Part shown: positions 34,001-54,776 of the stretch, piece by piece
Layout of the letters: the number at the start of each line of letters is the position of its first letter
Position numbering within the stretch: position 1 is the stretch's first letter
Assembly (NCBI GenBank): GCA_028753945.1
Contig: JAPNXP010000005.1
Location: forward strand, 372,001 to 436,000
Length of the DNA stretch: 64,000 nucleotides
Origin: Hexactinellida sp. DTS-2022
Lineage: Eukaryota > Porifera > Hexactinellida
Direction of reading: 5' to 3'
The notes under the pieces: model-generated
Told to the model about the DNA's origin: nothing
The model's database searches: none
What the model saw: only the letters and a program-made list of their open reading frames with translations
Made by a program: the position numbers and the translations under genes

Positions 34001-34196
34001 GGAATTAACTATGGAATTATTTTCTGAAGATTTTGATAGTTTAGGGGGTTTGCGATCTGTTGTTGATTTGTTTGATGACAAAAGTGGAGGTGTTAGTGTC
34101 GCTGTTAATTCTATGGTGGATTTCTCTGATGATGAAGTGTCAAAAGTTTTGGTCGATTTTGGAAGCGAAGATGGATCTGGGATTTCAATAATATAA
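6836..34196 (+). CDS. Large 19-repeat transmembrane cadherin, 14 exons, complete
   Basis: Exons: 6836-7114, 7840-7983, 8415-8709, 9227-9640, 10266-10581, 10956-11296, 11571-11785, 12210-12900, 21369-21680, 22243-22596, 23087-23463, 24077-24659, 25150-25408 and 31949-34196. All are bounded by AG/GT with matching phases (0,0,1,1,2,1,0,1,1,1,0,1,2). The joined length is 6828 bases: 2275 aa plus stop. Residues 1-18 are a signal peptide (MFIYFLTFLLTICVVKA). Nineteen extracellular cadherin repeats follow, marked by 18 DxNDN-type linkers such as VLDVNDNSPVF and VTDINDNSPVF, with LDRE/IDRE motifs. The last exon adds a membrane-adjacent domain, TM helix and tail. No EGF or laminin-G domain is present, so it is not FAT, CELSR or a classical cadherin; the layout recalls cadherin-23/protocadherin-15. 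Expected role: calcium-dependent adhesion at the cell surface. Intron 8 carries a 7.95-kb transposon; intron 13 carries two antisense NHL genes. Confidence 0.93.
7524..7684. mobile_element. pogo/Tigger-like MITE, family 3
   Basis: TACAGTAGATGTCGGATATA to CGGCATCCACTGTA in cadherin intron 1 (7115-7839). The rest of this intron holds a partial family with CTTGCTAATAGAG motifs (7380-7520) and a TATACTATAC-type low-complexity tract (7720-7830). Confidence 0.75.
7995..8412. repeat. (GTT)n and (GTTT)n tracts in cadherin intron 2
   Basis: Intron 2 is almost entirely GTT and GTTT/GTTTATTT repeats up to the acceptor TTTATTCAG. Similar tracts fill introns 6 and 9 of this gene and several introns of the HECT ligase gene. 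Confidence 0.9.
8717..8850. repeat. Tandem repeat, unit about 24 bp (TCATATTAATATGGCACT)
   Basis: Five or so diverged units of TGTCRTATTAATATGGCACT lie just after the donor at 8710 in cadherin intron 3. Confidence 0.75.
8954..9114. mobile_element. pogo/Tigger-like MITE, family 4 (CGTTATAACGAA)
   Basis: Begins TACAGTGAACTCTCGTTATA and ends CGTTATAACGGGAGTTCACT. Family 4 copies recur at 22683, 42345 and 47278. The internal TAACGAA motifs occur in both orientations. Confidence 0.8.
9646..9800. mobile_element. MITE, family 2 (GGATAAGGGAAATATCGG)
   Basis: Truncated at the left; ends TTGGTGTTCGTATTGCTACT. Family 2 copies occur at 11821, 38669, 49082 and 61626. It shares the GGTCCCCTGGTGTTC end with family 1. 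Confidence 0.65.
10060..10240. mobile_element. MITE half, family 8 (ACCGGTTTCGACTGTA)
   Basis: Only the right end is clear (TATACCGGTTTCGACTGTA) with internal TTAGAATAAACCGATA repeats. Related copies: 36153 (left end) and 46900-47089. The rest of cadherin introns 4 and 5 is AT-rich with no other feature recognised. Confidence 0.5.
11821..12080. mobile_element. MITE family 2 copy with triplicated left terminus
   Basis: The left end CAGTAGACTCTGTTAATAGG plus AACACCAGGGGACCGTATTA occurs three times in tandem at 11822, 11864 and 11910 before the body continues to a single right end (AACGAGAGTCTACTATA). It lies in cadherin intron 7. Confidence 0.75.
13060..13170. repeat. A/T homopolymer tract flanking a short GC-rich segment
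   Basis: A poly-A/poly-T run (13063-13098) and a second T run (13154-13166) enclose about 55 bp of higher GC content (GCGCGTCCGAGAAGCGAG). It lies in cadherin intron 8 before the transposon. Origin unknown. Confidence 0.5.
13400..14110 (+). repeat. Left terminal inverted repeat of the 7.95-kb transposon
   Basis: 711 bp, complementary to 20639-21349. The inner boundary is at TTTAATTTCT. It ends after the tract CCAGAAAAAAAAACAGGGG, which is mirrored exactly at the other end. Confidence 0.9.
14513..14700. mobile_element. MITE, family 9 (GTTGTCCGTTAT-type), nested in the transposon
   Basis: Contains repeated GTCCGCTTCTCGGAGTGTCC-like blocks and ends TTGGGAGACTACTGTA. The other recognisable copy is at 56076-56252. 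Being inside the young transposon, it was either carried along or inserted later. Confidence 0.55.
14870..15110. other. GC-rich segment open in several frames, possible captured sequence
   Basis: A locally GC-rich block between the left TIR and the transposase stop codon. A minus-strand frame of about 70 residues is open (ALLELCRQRERAGLVVSRRW, then PWVEDWTVLLMRPMEGRN), and the plus strand is open as well. Base composition differs from the AT-rich surroundings. Mutator-like elements often pick up host gene fragments, so this may be one; no protein family is recognised. Confidence 0.35.
15430..18804 (-). CDS. Transposase of the 7.95-kb element (DDE type) with 2A-like leader
   Basis: The main frame (18390 to 15430) gives about 985 residues. 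In its own numbering it has a Cys/His cluster (C381, C386, then H418-H428) as in FLYWCH-type fingers, and a catalytic-looking core: D551 in NLDATGSL, D626 in VEIDFSWAMMHS, a CSAHIMH motif at 670-676 and E847 in NAIVENWFRIVKHS. DFSWA plus C-x2-H plus a distant E suits a MULE/hAT-like fold with a helical insertion. Upstream, an ATG at 18804 opens a leader with a hydrophobic stretch (SIISAFIACIVAILLVIG) and GGIEINPGP, a 2A-like motif; it joins by a 58-bp GT-AG intron (18527-18584) to a second short exon. The join into the main frame is not resolved; it needs another intron or a frameshift. The main frame itself has no ATG near its start. Confidence 0.75.
18903..20400 (-). mobile_element. Composite hairpin-ended repeat element, copy delta (nested in the transposon)
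   Basis: Left end is the hairpin repeat (18903-19026); right end is TATACTATAGTATAGTCGGC plus ACAGTAA. Its interior matches the complement of 28200-29330 (copy beta) in at least three blocks. It contains a run of about 22 C at 19540-19560. No gene is seen in it. Confidence 0.7.
20639..21349 (-). repeat. Right terminal inverted repeat of the 7.95-kb transposon
   Basis: 711 bp, complementary to 13400-14110; the outer end CTTCACAGTCAT abuts the direct repeat TCATTGTGT at 21350-21358. Confidence 0.9.
21825..22001. mobile_element. pogo/Tigger-like MITE, family 1
   Basis: TACAGTATAACCTCGTTAGT to CGAGGTTCTACTGTA in cadherin intron 9; the variant with GGATAAAGCGAACA internal motifs is shared with 43168 and 51181. 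Confidence 0.8.
22040..22196. repeat. (CAAA)n/(CCAA)n tract
   Basis: Simple repeats fill the end of cadherin intron 9; antisense in sequence to the (GTTT)n tracts of other introns. Confidence 0.9.
22683..22843. mobile_element. pogo/Tigger-like MITE, family 4
   Basis: TACAGTGAACTCCCGTTATA to TAACGAGAGTTAACTGT in cadherin intron 10. Confidence 0.8.
22911..23070. mobile_element. Rearranged MITE family 3 copy
   Basis: Multiple tandem GTTCTTATAACCGGT units, with an internal ACTGTATA and a second partial end just before the cadherin exon at 23087; it looks like two overlapping partial copies. Confidence 0.6.
23641..23800. repeat. Inverted repeat, arms about 50 bp
   Basis: TGAAAGTATAAATCCTATAA / AATGGCGGCTAAATTTTAAG on the left is mirrored by CTTAAAATTAAGCCGCCATT on the right in cadherin intron 11; a short hairpin element with an AT-rich loop. 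Confidence 0.65.
23823..23983. mobile_element. pogo/Tigger-like MITE, family 1
   Basis: TACAGTAGAATCTCGTTAGT to GAAGTTCTACTGTA, intron 11 of the cadherin. Confidence 0.8.
24826..25000. mobile_element. MITE family 5, right end missing, followed by a family 7 fragment
   Basis: Starts TACAGTCGACTCCGCTTAAT and breaks off after GGTGGCTCTATTA; a family 7 fragment (AAAAGTGAACATTTTGGCTG) follows at 25030-25100. Both lie in cadherin intron 12. Confidence 0.65.
25430..25659. mobile_element. MITE family 1 fragment interrupted by a family 3 MITE
   Basis: Family 1 sequence runs from GTAGAACCTCGTTAGTAGG and stops at 25512, where a complete family 3 copy starts (TACAGTGGATGCCGGTTATA, 25513-25659). The second half of the family 1 copy is not found after it. 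Confidence 0.7.
26265..27500 (-). CDS. Coiled-coil/NHL-repeat protein, family B copy 1
   Basis: An intact intronless 411-aa frame. Residues about 40-100 are a coiled coil (RELREDHRNKEATRIAAIEE). A TRIM-like linker follows (ATFLCPVLRCENTDTIRQLI, then SELGEIV), then six NHL blades: IAFDESTELVYVADYGNSRV, GIAVNKESIFVTDMGHHALL, GLCIDTNGDVLVADCYNNRV, FFCLDSAGNIIISDIGSNAI. RING and B-box are absent. It lies antisense in cadherin intron 13. Compared with copy 2 (30022-31257), blades 1-3 are almost unchanged while the N-terminus and the last blades differ at many residues, mostly by amino-acid-changing substitutions. Binding partner unknown. Confidence 0.9.
   Translation of the reverse strand: MATNMPTNVIFDKIPHFDNVATIIYQTFDPLIGQLIARRDALLQRVRELREDHRNKEATRIAAIEELERVQQQMMQMSIKVNPNLEFHEQATQAYQQGIKKLGPSATFLCPVLRCENTDTIRQLISELGEIVPCEIPDYSLKREPVLTAGKFGAGANELNAAGIAFDESTELVYVADYGNSRVQIVSLKGEFVAQFKNEKLEDPWGIAVNKESIFVTDMGHHALLQFRKKDSKLINRTGTYGNKEGEFNGPRGLCIDTNGDVLVADCYNNRVCVYSKLLKFKSCIGIGQLYHPRDVKLSADRIVMLDLSPKCVHFFSREGHPLSSCVSQGTEDSLVACPYFFCLDSAGNIIISDIGSNAIKVYTELGQHILTLGREGEGKGEFITPYGVCISNLGTICVLSHNPNYSLQWF
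27690..27900. repeat. Two partial hairpin repeats in tandem
   Basis: Each has TTTTGGAGGCACTATTGATC in the left arm and the full right arm CTGTCGGCACAGCTGTAATT; the outer part of the left arm is missing in both. They lie upstream of the family B NHL gene. Confidence 0.75.
27918..27992. mobile_element. Right half of a MITE family 1 copy
   Basis: TGGCTTTGAATGGGACTGAA to CGAGGTTCTACTGTA; the left half is replaced by the adjacent hairpin. The same junction recurs at 31560-31629, so the breakpoint predates the duplication. Confidence 0.7.
28033..29453 (-). mobile_element. Composite hairpin-ended repeat element, copy beta (no gene)
   Basis: Begins TTACTGTGCCGACTATACTA and ends with the hairpin at 29333-29453. 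Interior blocks match the complement of copy delta inside the 7.95-kb transposon (for example AAACAATGGATTAATGAGAT). A GCTCC-ended short element (about 28553-28716) is inserted in it. Confidence 0.7.
29333..29453. repeat. Hairpin repeat at the end of copy beta
   Basis: Nearly perfect palindrome: AATCTAAAATTGCAGCCTGT and its complement ACAGGCTGCAATTTTAGATT enclose TTGGAGGCACTATCAATAGA and a loop. Confidence 0.85.
29459..31545 (-). mobile_element. Composite repeat element copy gamma carrying an NHL gene
   Basis: Starts TTACTGTGCGGACTATACTG directly after copy beta and ends with a partial hairpin at 31450-31545. It aligns with copy alpha throughout, with an offset of 3757 bp at the genes. Target duplications could not be defined. 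Confidence 0.65.
30022..31257 (-). CDS. Coiled-coil/NHL-repeat protein, family B copy 2
   Basis: 411 aa, colinear with the gene at 26265-27500 without gaps. Same layout: N-terminal helix, coiled coil, CPVLRCQNTDTIRQLISELG linker, six NHL blades ending NPNYSLQFF. Differences cluster in residues 10-35, 74-110 and the last third (for example MVLNFSSKCVHFISREGHPL against the other copy's VMLDLSPKCVHFFSREGHPL), while roughly residues 175-300 are almost identical. It lies in cadherin intron 13 antisense to the cadherin. Confidence 0.9.
   Translation of the reverse strand: MATNMPTNVTFDKMAQFDIVATIILQTFDPLIDQLIARRDALLQRVRELREDHRNKEATRIAAIEELERVQQQMHEMSIKVNPNLEFHEQAKQAYQQGIEKLGSSATFLCPVLRCQNTDTIRQLISELGEIVPCEIPDYSLKREPVLTAGKLGAGANELNAAGIAFDESTELMYVADYGNSRVQIVSLKGEFVAQFKNEKLEDPWGIAVNKDSIFVTDMGHHALLQFRKKDSKLINRTGTYGNKEGEFNGPRGLCIDTNGDVLVADCYNNRVCVYSKLLKFKSCIGIGQLYHPRDVKLSADRIMVLNFSSKCVHFISREGHPLSSCVSRGTEDSSVAMPSFFCLDSAGNVIISDYGSNAIKVYTETGQHIHTLGREGEGMGEFITPYGVCISNLGTICVLSRNPNYSLQFF
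31684..31880. mobile_element. pogo/Tigger-like MITE, family 6 (TTATTATGAACA)
   Basis: TACAGTCAGGTCTGCTTATT to AAAAGAACCTGACTGTA with internal GGTCCC and ATTATGAA repeats. It lies 68 bp before the last cadherin exon. Other copies: 45100-45239, 50934-51129. Confidence 0.8.
33370..34196 (+). other. Cadherin C-terminal part: membrane-adjacent domain, TM helix, cytoplasmic tail
   Basis: After the last cadherin repeat (ending near HIVIISPNFVIEMVL) about 110 residues lacking cadherin motifs alternate predicted strands and helices (FVIRNQHQIEDIFTEAIKV, DPSKTTVNIHATHL). This resembles the ferredoxin-like membrane-adjacent domain of CDH23/PCDH15; the assignment is inference. The TM helix is LALIILSAILVLFIACCSC. 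The tail of about 125 residues begins with the basic stop-transfer RIYRLRQRK, contains an NPLY motif (an NPxY-type adaptor site), two acidic stretches, and ends SGISII, a fit to a class I PDZ ligand (S at -2, I at 0). Confidence 0.7.
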
Positions 34197-34507
34197 ATTG
34201 TTGTTGTTTGTTTTTTTATTTATTTTAGTTTTATTTATTAAATTGAATACGGTAAAGTTAATTGGCTTAGAGGGATGACTGTTGTTCGTTTGTTTATATG
34301 TTTGTTTGTTTGTTTGTTTGTTTGTTTGTCTGTTTGTTTGTTTAGTGATTACTGATTGGAGAACTGGTGGAACAAAATTAATAAGAAAACATTTACATAA
34401 AATGTTTACTACTACTCCCCCAAGTTAAAATAAGGACTATTGACTTAAGTCAAGATTTCATTTATTCTATTATTTTAATGAATAAACAAACACAAATAAA
34501 TAGGAGA

Positions 34508-35773
34508 TTAGAAGAATTGTAGCAGATGAGACGGCTTACAATCAACAACAAGAAGTCCCTCCTTGTTGATATCTAAGCCTCGAGGAAATAGGAACTCTCC
34601 AGGTCCTGTCCCTTTGTGTCCCATGGTACCGACAAGCTGTCCCTCTCTGTTGAACACTTTAACACTGTGAGCTCCATGGTCACTAACTATAATATTCATG
34701 TGTCTGTCCAGACAGAAATAGTGAGCTTTAATCAGCTGTTCCTGTGACACAATCGAATGCATTAGGTTCCCATCTCTGGTAAATGATTGGATGGAATAGG
34801 GACACCCATAAAACAGGACTATAAATAGAGAGGGAGCTAATTTTAGTTCGAATAGCCTAGTGTCCTTTGTTATATGTGGAGAGTTAAGTGGAGTCATATC
34901 GACAGACCGCAAATCCTCAAAACTGTAATGAGGTATGCTGTTAAATCTTTCCATTCCTACATACAGTGTGTCTGTGTCAACTGACAGACCACACATGTCA
35001 TACCCTGTTTCAACACGACACAGAATGTCCCCAGACACTTTATATAGCTTGCAGATATAATTCGAAATATCACTGCTGACAAACAGGTGATGGAGTGAGA
35101 CAGCTATGGAATTAGGAAAAGTCATTCTTTGTGGCTTAATTGTTCTCGAATAATTGCCTTCTTTGCTAAACACCTGAATCCTATGAGCAGCATAATCACA
35201 CACAAATATATCTCCATTGTCTCTGTCTATTGACAGACCAGAAGGAATACATATTTCCATCTGTCCATTTCCTTTATTGACACCAGACCACACTGGGTTG
35301 TGTCTGTTCACGTAGGATACACCCTCACACAAGCGACACAATCCAGCCATGCCACCTTCCAACCACCCGTCATGCCACTCGAGCCACACAGATGGAATCC
35401 GATCCACAGTCGCCTCTAGTCCCCGTATCTTCTCGTCCAACTCTCGGGACACATTTACTAGAGTCTCATTGAGCTCATTGTGTTGGAGATTGTGTGACGC
35501 ATCAGCTTTGGTTACTTTCAACTGATTCAGCTTCACCTGTCTGTCCTCCACTTGTGTCTCTGCCACACGGACCACTTCATCCAGCTGTGCCACCAGTTCG
35601 AGGTGTCTGCCACGTAGCACTTGGAAGTAATACTCGAATCGGACACGTAACTCCTCTTTCGCTATCACCACTTCCCCTCGAATTCGTTCCAGCTCTCTGG
35701 CTGTCTCTTCTCGCATGTCCGCTACAAACTCAGTTGCCATTCTACTCTCGATTAGTTTCAGTTCCTTTAACAC
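34508..35773 (-). CDS. Coiled-coil/NHL-repeat protein, family A copy 2
   Basis: 421 aa, colinear with the gene at 1196-2461. The first 190 residues differ at only a few positions (such as RFEYYF against RFEVYF). The propeller differs at dozens of positions, clustered at loops: CDYAAHRIQVF against [22 protein letters not shown] against [20 protein letters not shown] against GEFHSPRGI. Flanking identity runs from about 34470 to 36017. It lies downstream of the cadherin on the opposite strand, 312 bp from its stop codon, so the two transcripts converge. Confidence 0.9.
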   Translation of the reverse strand: MLKELKLIESRMATEFVADMREETARELERIRGEVVIAKEELRVRFEYYFQVLRGRHLELVAQLDEVVRVAETQVEDRQVKLNQLKVTKADASHNLQHNELNETLVNVSRELDEKIRGLEATVDRIPSVWLEWHDGWLEGGMAGLCRLCEGVSYVNRHNPVWSGVNKGNGQMEICIPSGLSIDRDNGDIFVCDYAAHRIQVFSKEGNYSRTIKPQRMTFPNSIAVSLHHLFVSSDISNYICKLYKVSGDILCRVETGYDMCGLSVDTDTLYVGMERFNSIPHYSFEDLRSVDMTPLNSPHITKDTRLFELKLAPSLFIVLFYGCPYSIQSFTRDGNLMHSIVSQEQLIKAHYFCLDRHMNIIVSDHGAHSVKVFNREGQLVGTMGHKGTGPGEFLFPRGLDINKEGLLVVDCKPSHLLQFF

Positions 35774-36152
35774 AGTTGCATTGTCCTATCTCTGCTGGCT
35801 GCTCTTCTTATACTCACACAGCTCGCACCACGCAACACGCCACTTCTCTGCTAGCTATCCCGTTACACCACTAACCACACAACTCTATCAGGCAATCCCA
35901 GAGCTCTCTGCTCGCTACACAGCCTGGAAACCATATGGCACTATGCTACGTATAACCACATTCCATAATCTCTACATAGCAACAACATCTGTAGCTAGTT
36001 ATGCTTAGTTTCAGTTCCATATAGTAATTTAATTATTCAAAAAATTTGATTTTGTTCTGTACTATTATTCCATTTCCACAGGAAAATCCTGTTCAACAAT
36101 TTGTAACCATTCAAAAAAATGCCTTTTGAGCCATTTTTATGGGAGAATCTAT

Positions 36153-36236
36153 TACAGTCGAAACTGGTTTTCCCCAATTCTTTGCATGGAAATAGTGTAG
36201 GAAAAATCCGATAGTTAGAATAAACCGATTAACAAT
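36153..36236. mobile_element. Left half of a MITE family 8 copy
   Basis: Starts TACAGTCGAAACTGGTTTTC and contains TAGAATAAACCGATTAAC; no matching right end is seen. Confidence 0.5.
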
Positions 36237-36725
36237 TATATCATAAATTTCAGTTACTTCCTACTTTCTAATAATTTTATAATAGGAATACTAAAATAGG
36301 GATATATTTCATACCCCAAAGGCTACTAAATCACAAAATGGGGACATTCTAAATTTTTAAAAATTATAAAGCAACCACATCCTAAAATAAAAGTATTATC
36401 CGAATTACAACTTACTATTTTCGTCCATAAAACGTATATAATTGCTGGTTTATATATAATCTAGGCGCACAGATAATTTGCCTGTATGAAAGCCTGGGCT
36501 ATAACATATATGCTTTCACTGTATGATTCTGCTTTCACTGGCTATATAATATGCTGAGACACAATGACTAACTAGTTATATTCATATATCTATATATAGC
36601 TCTGCTCAATTATAACCAGGGTAATATGTGAGCTACCTTATTGTATATTATTTGACCATTTGTTATACTAAAAGGATGGTCTGTCACACATTAGTTGACC
36701 CCCCCCCCCCCTTAGCCTTTTATAA

Positions 36726-36900
36726 TACAGTAAAACCTTTAGAAAGTGAACACCCTGGGGACCAGCCAAAACGTTCACTTTTCATGATTTATGATAATGT
36801 GTGACTAAAGCAATGGGAAAATTTGGGACCGAGAAAAAGTGTTCATATTTGGAGTTTTGTTCATTTCTTGAATGTGTTCACTTTTGGAGGTTTTACTGTA
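36726..36900. mobile_element. pogo/Tigger-like MITE, family 7 (AAAAGTGAACAC)
   Basis: TACAGTAAAACCTTTAGAAA to TTTTGGAGGTTTTACTGTA with GGGGACCAGCC inside. Related, more diverged sequence at 43691-43828. The remainder of the 36018-37881 gap is AT-rich sequence and further MITEs; no gene is seen. Confidence 0.7.
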
Positions 36901-37335
36901 TGTGAGCTACCTTATATTGTATACTATAAAAGCCTATAAAAGCCCATACAAATTAGGCTAAAATTTGTAAACCAAAAGCCCCTGCCGTCTATGGGTATTC
37001 TATTTTATCAAGAAAACCTGCCTAGAAATAGACGGTCTACATATAAGTTATTTATAATCGGTTAATTGATGGACCACATTCCATAGTACCATATATGTTG
37101 CCGTGTAATGTGTTATACTAGTATTTATTCAATAATTAAAGATTTAATTATTTATATAAACTAACGGCTTCTTTACAGAAATGATTTAATGCTTGTAACT
37201 CTTATAAAACAGTAGAATCATTCTTATTCTGATTTAGCCAATTTAATGCACTACTTATACTCTATCGGATAAAGGTATTGAACAACCAGAAATTTTGCGC
37301 CACAAGTGGCATATGATTAAGACCACATATTATAC

Positions 37336-37510
37336 TACAGTAGAACCTCGTTAGTAGGAACACGGTTATACGAAATTCCGGTTAACACGAACACTATTCA
37401 GTCCCCTTCAAAGCCTTTTCAATACAAATGATATTGGTTATTAATAATTCCGGATAAGGCGAACGCACTTTGACGGTCCTCTGATATTCCTACTAACGAG
37501 GTATAATCTA
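37336..37510. mobile_element. MITE, family 1
   Basis: TACAGTAGAACCTCGTTAGT to a slightly degenerate end (CTAACGAGGTATAATCTA). A second, truncated family 1 copy follows at 37522-37650. Confidence 0.75.
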
Positions 37511-37686
37511 TAATGAATTACTACAGTATAACTTCGTTAGTAGGAACACCAGGGGACCGTCAAATGTGTTCGCCTTATCCAGAATTCATATTAACCAATA
37601 TCATTTGTATTGAAAAGGCTTTGAAGGGGACTGAATAGTGTTCGTATTAAGTATCACCGGCATCCACTGTACTACAGTAACATTAG

Positions 37687-37831
37687 TACAGTGGATGCCG
37701 GTTATAAGCACATCGTCGGGAACTGCATATAATGTTCTTATAACCGGCATAAACTATATAGGGTATATGGCAACCGTTTCCAGTAGAATGTTCTTATAAC
37801 TGGCATGTTCTTATAACCTGCATCTACTGTA
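37687..37831. mobile_element. MITE, family 3
   Basis: TACAGTGGATGCCGGTTATA to CTGCATCTACTGTA. It ends 51 bp before the proposed start codon of the HECT ligase at 37882, so it lies in the 5' UTR or promoter region. Confidence 0.8.
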
Positions 37832-37881
37832 TTATAATTCCATATATTGATCAGCTGTTCTGTTTGATTAGCGGTTATTAG

Positions 37882-51893
<14,012 letters not shown>

Positions 51894-53527
51894 ACACAAA
51901 TATATTAACTAACAAATAATAAATACTAACAACAACAACAAATTTGCTAACTATGCTCTCTCTCTCTAAAGTAAAATGTCAGTTTTAAGCATATTTACTC
52001 TTGTTTACTTTATGCCTTGTTTGTTGTTGTTTATAACAAGTTTTAGTGAATATCTGTTTGTTATTTATATTAATAAATTATTGTATCAGTATACCATTGT
52101 ATAGTTTGAACGTTATATAATTAGAATCAATCTTTAAATAAATCTGATAAATTAGAAATAAATGCGAAACCCTTAGGGGCACGTATTATTTGAGTAAATG
52201 CGGATTATTTATGTTGGTCATTTTTTAGTTGACTTATTCATTGAATTATATGAATGGTTGATAAACTTGTTACGTTATAATTTATTTTTCCAATTGGGAT
52301 TCTTGATAGATAATGGCATATATTATATAGCATAATTTCAATATACGTAACTTACGAGTAACTTTACTTGAAGATTCATTGATTAACAAATTAGCAGTAA
52401 TACTACTATAGACTCCTTTAGATAAGGACTGGAACGTCGCGATCTCGGGGTTTTTAACTTGAGTCTGAGAGGCTCCAATTATAAAAATTGAAAAAGCATT
52501 AGGTTTCCGGTTTCAAAATGTGATTTTTGGCATATAGGGGTAACTTTTGGCACCCGCCAACAAGTTGAGGTTTCCACTCAAAATTTCTCACACCTCGACA
52601 AGTTATGACGTCATTGTCACATTTCGAGAACCCTGAAAATTCACTTAATCGCACATAATTCGCGCACTCTAAGAGATAAAAATCTGAAAATTTAATAGAA
52701 CATGCACATTAATGATGCGGACACTTGGTCACACCAGATTGCCAATATGCTTACTCATTATCACATGATGACGTAATCACTAAAATTTCACATTTTTAAA
52801 TTTGACTATTTAGGCTATTTAGGCTATTTATAATCAACTAGCGCGCTTCGCTTGCTAGGTCGCTTCGCGGCAGAACACAACCACACAACAATCGCGAAGC
52901 AATTGTTGTTATCTTACTTATATATCATATTTTATATCATAAAATTTTTACTTATATATCATATTTTACTTATGTATCATAAAATCTAAATATATAAACA
53001 ATTTCCAAAAAAGCGGGAGTTTAAAAGTTTGGCGGGAGAAAAAAAGGCAAAAAAAGCGGGAGGGTTGGCAACCCTGTTTAAAACTCATTTTCACAAATGG
53101 TCCCGCGAGCCGCAGGTTGAAGACCCCTGGTCCAAGCCAAGGGATTAAAGTTTTCTGTAAACTGACTGAGAGAGATGGAAATAGCAAGCTTTCACTTGAA
53201 TCAATGGCCAAATTAAATTGAAGGAATTAATTGTTGCTTGCTCGAAGTCCACAAACAGGTATGAATTCTAGCCTTGCATCCTCCTATGTCACACCTCCAG
53301 GACCATAGGGACAAATTCCTTGGAACGCCACTGGATAAATGCATAAAATTGATTAGAAATTCAGACTGTAATACCCTTGTTGTACTGATGAGCCTTACTT
53401 AATCTGCAGCACATTCATAGTCAATACTGTGTGAAATTTCTTTGATTCAAATATATATAAATATCCATTCAAATAATAGTTTGCTACTTCTAACTGATAG
53501 ATTGAATATTATATACAAAGTTTGTGA
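51894..53527. other. Intergenic region after the HECT ligase
   Basis: AT-rich. AATAAA motifs follow the stop codon (near 51916 and 52072). A possible hAT remnant ends near 53132 (CGCAGGTTGAAGACCCCTGG, the complement of the common hAT end CAGGGGTCTTCAACC). No gene is seen. Confidence 0.5.
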
Positions 53528-54776
53528 ATGGCAGAATCCCAGGCAAAAACACCAGGTATATATAATTATTAATTAAGAGCTTCCTTATACGTAGACCGTC
53601 TATAAATCTCATAGCAGTTGATACGATTTTTTATAGACCGTACACCCCGTTCCTAAGCTTTCATAGGATTAGTGTTGCAGTGTAAACGCGTTCACACCAG
53701 GCACGTCTATAAATTGTAACATTTAATACTAAGGCCACATAAAATAAATTACTTGTTTATCATCCATATTTTTCGAGAAAATTGGGACGGCGGACGGGAT
53801 TTTATTTTTTATTCCCATTAATATGCAAATAACTTCACCCTATGCCAAAAAATAAATCTAAATATTTAATTGAATTAGAAACTAACATGACAATGCCCAA
53901 ATAATTAAATTAATGCTCTAAAATATAGGACTTTATGCATAGTAGGTACTTTACACAAGTTTATTGCTTATATTTCTACGATTATGTTCATAAGATAATA
54001 ATAAAATAGATCCGGACGGGTAGTAAAAATTGGGGCGGGCGGGGATGATAAACAAGTAATTTATTTTATACGGCCTAAACATAGACGGTCTAGATATACG
54101 ATTGTTCAATTGTTAAATATTAACAGGGAAGATAATGTCTTTATATTTACAGGCTCTATTGTTATAATTGGACTGTTTTATAGATACTTTACCAACTGCA
54201 GATGACTTTCTCAAAGACGAGAAATGGAGAAAACGTATTAATAATATGTTTGATGTATTAGACAGTAATAATAACGGGTTCGTACCATTTATGTTTTTTG
54301 AAAATTTGATTAATAAACACGAAAAATCGCTAGAACCTGAACCCGAAGTCGCCGTGAGGGTTCGCAAGGTTCTCTATGAATACGCAATTGCGATAGGCTT
54401 TTATCCATCCTGCTATCAAGTTAAGGAAGAATTCGCGAGGAATTTTGCAGTCTTCATTGAGAAAGATGTAGCAAGAGTAAGCAGAGGTGAGGAATCTATC
54501 TTAGTCAAACGTAACGCGGTGATGTTTGAATTAGTCTCTAAGAAGGAAAACGAAATGATCACACGAGAGGAATCGCTTAAACTAAGTCGCGCAGGTGGAC
54601 AACCTGACAGTTATACTCACGATCTTTATGACCAATTAGATAAGGAGAAAACCGGGAAGTTGGACAAGAAAGAGCTCAGCAAATTGACGCTCAAGTTATG
54701 GTCGACCCTAGAGCATGCGACCCCCGAAGATAGCGATAAGCATGGTAATCTCCACGATATCATAAAAATTAAGTAA
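53528..54776 (+). CDS. Aequorin/obelin-like EF-hand calcium-binding protein, two exons
   Basis: Exon 1 is 53528-53555 (MAESQAKTP plus one base), exon 2 is 54184-54776; the join gives 206 aa. Exon 2 alone has no ATG at its start, and the ATG at 53528 is followed by a donor of the right phase, so this start is preferred. KWRKRINNMFDVLDSNNNGF matches the first helix and EF loop of coelenterate photoproteins and sarcoplasmic calcium-binding proteins. EF1 loop (residues 36-47) has F instead of E at position 12; EF2 is missing; EF3 (about 128-139, SKKENEMITREE) lacks the first D; EF4 (162-173, DKEKTGKLDKKE) is canonical. The C-terminal KLWSTLEHATPED aligns with the obelin segment around H175/W179, but that His is not present. 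Likely a cytosolic calcium sensor or buffer; light emission is not supported. The MITE-like element 53730-54078 lies in its intron, and AATAAA follows at 54934. Confidence 0.85.
53730..54078. mobile_element. GGCC-ended inverted-repeat element
   Basis: TAAGGCCACATAAAATAAAT on the left and ATTTATTTTATACGGCCTA on the right, each followed inward by a GTTTATCATCC-type block; GGACGG motifs recur inside. It lies within the intron of the EF-hand gene. A related element at 4691-4957 holds the large palindrome. Confidence 0.7.

Noticed and set aside
52820-52915. GC-rich GCGCGCTTCGCTTGCTAGG block as a possible regulatory island
   Set aside because: Short and isolated with no repeat copy or gene start nearby; nothing further can be supported.
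54168-54183. Start of the EF-hand protein inside exon 2
   Set aside because: The frame there begins at TTG within the acceptor region; an ATG exon at 53528 with a matching phase is a better start.
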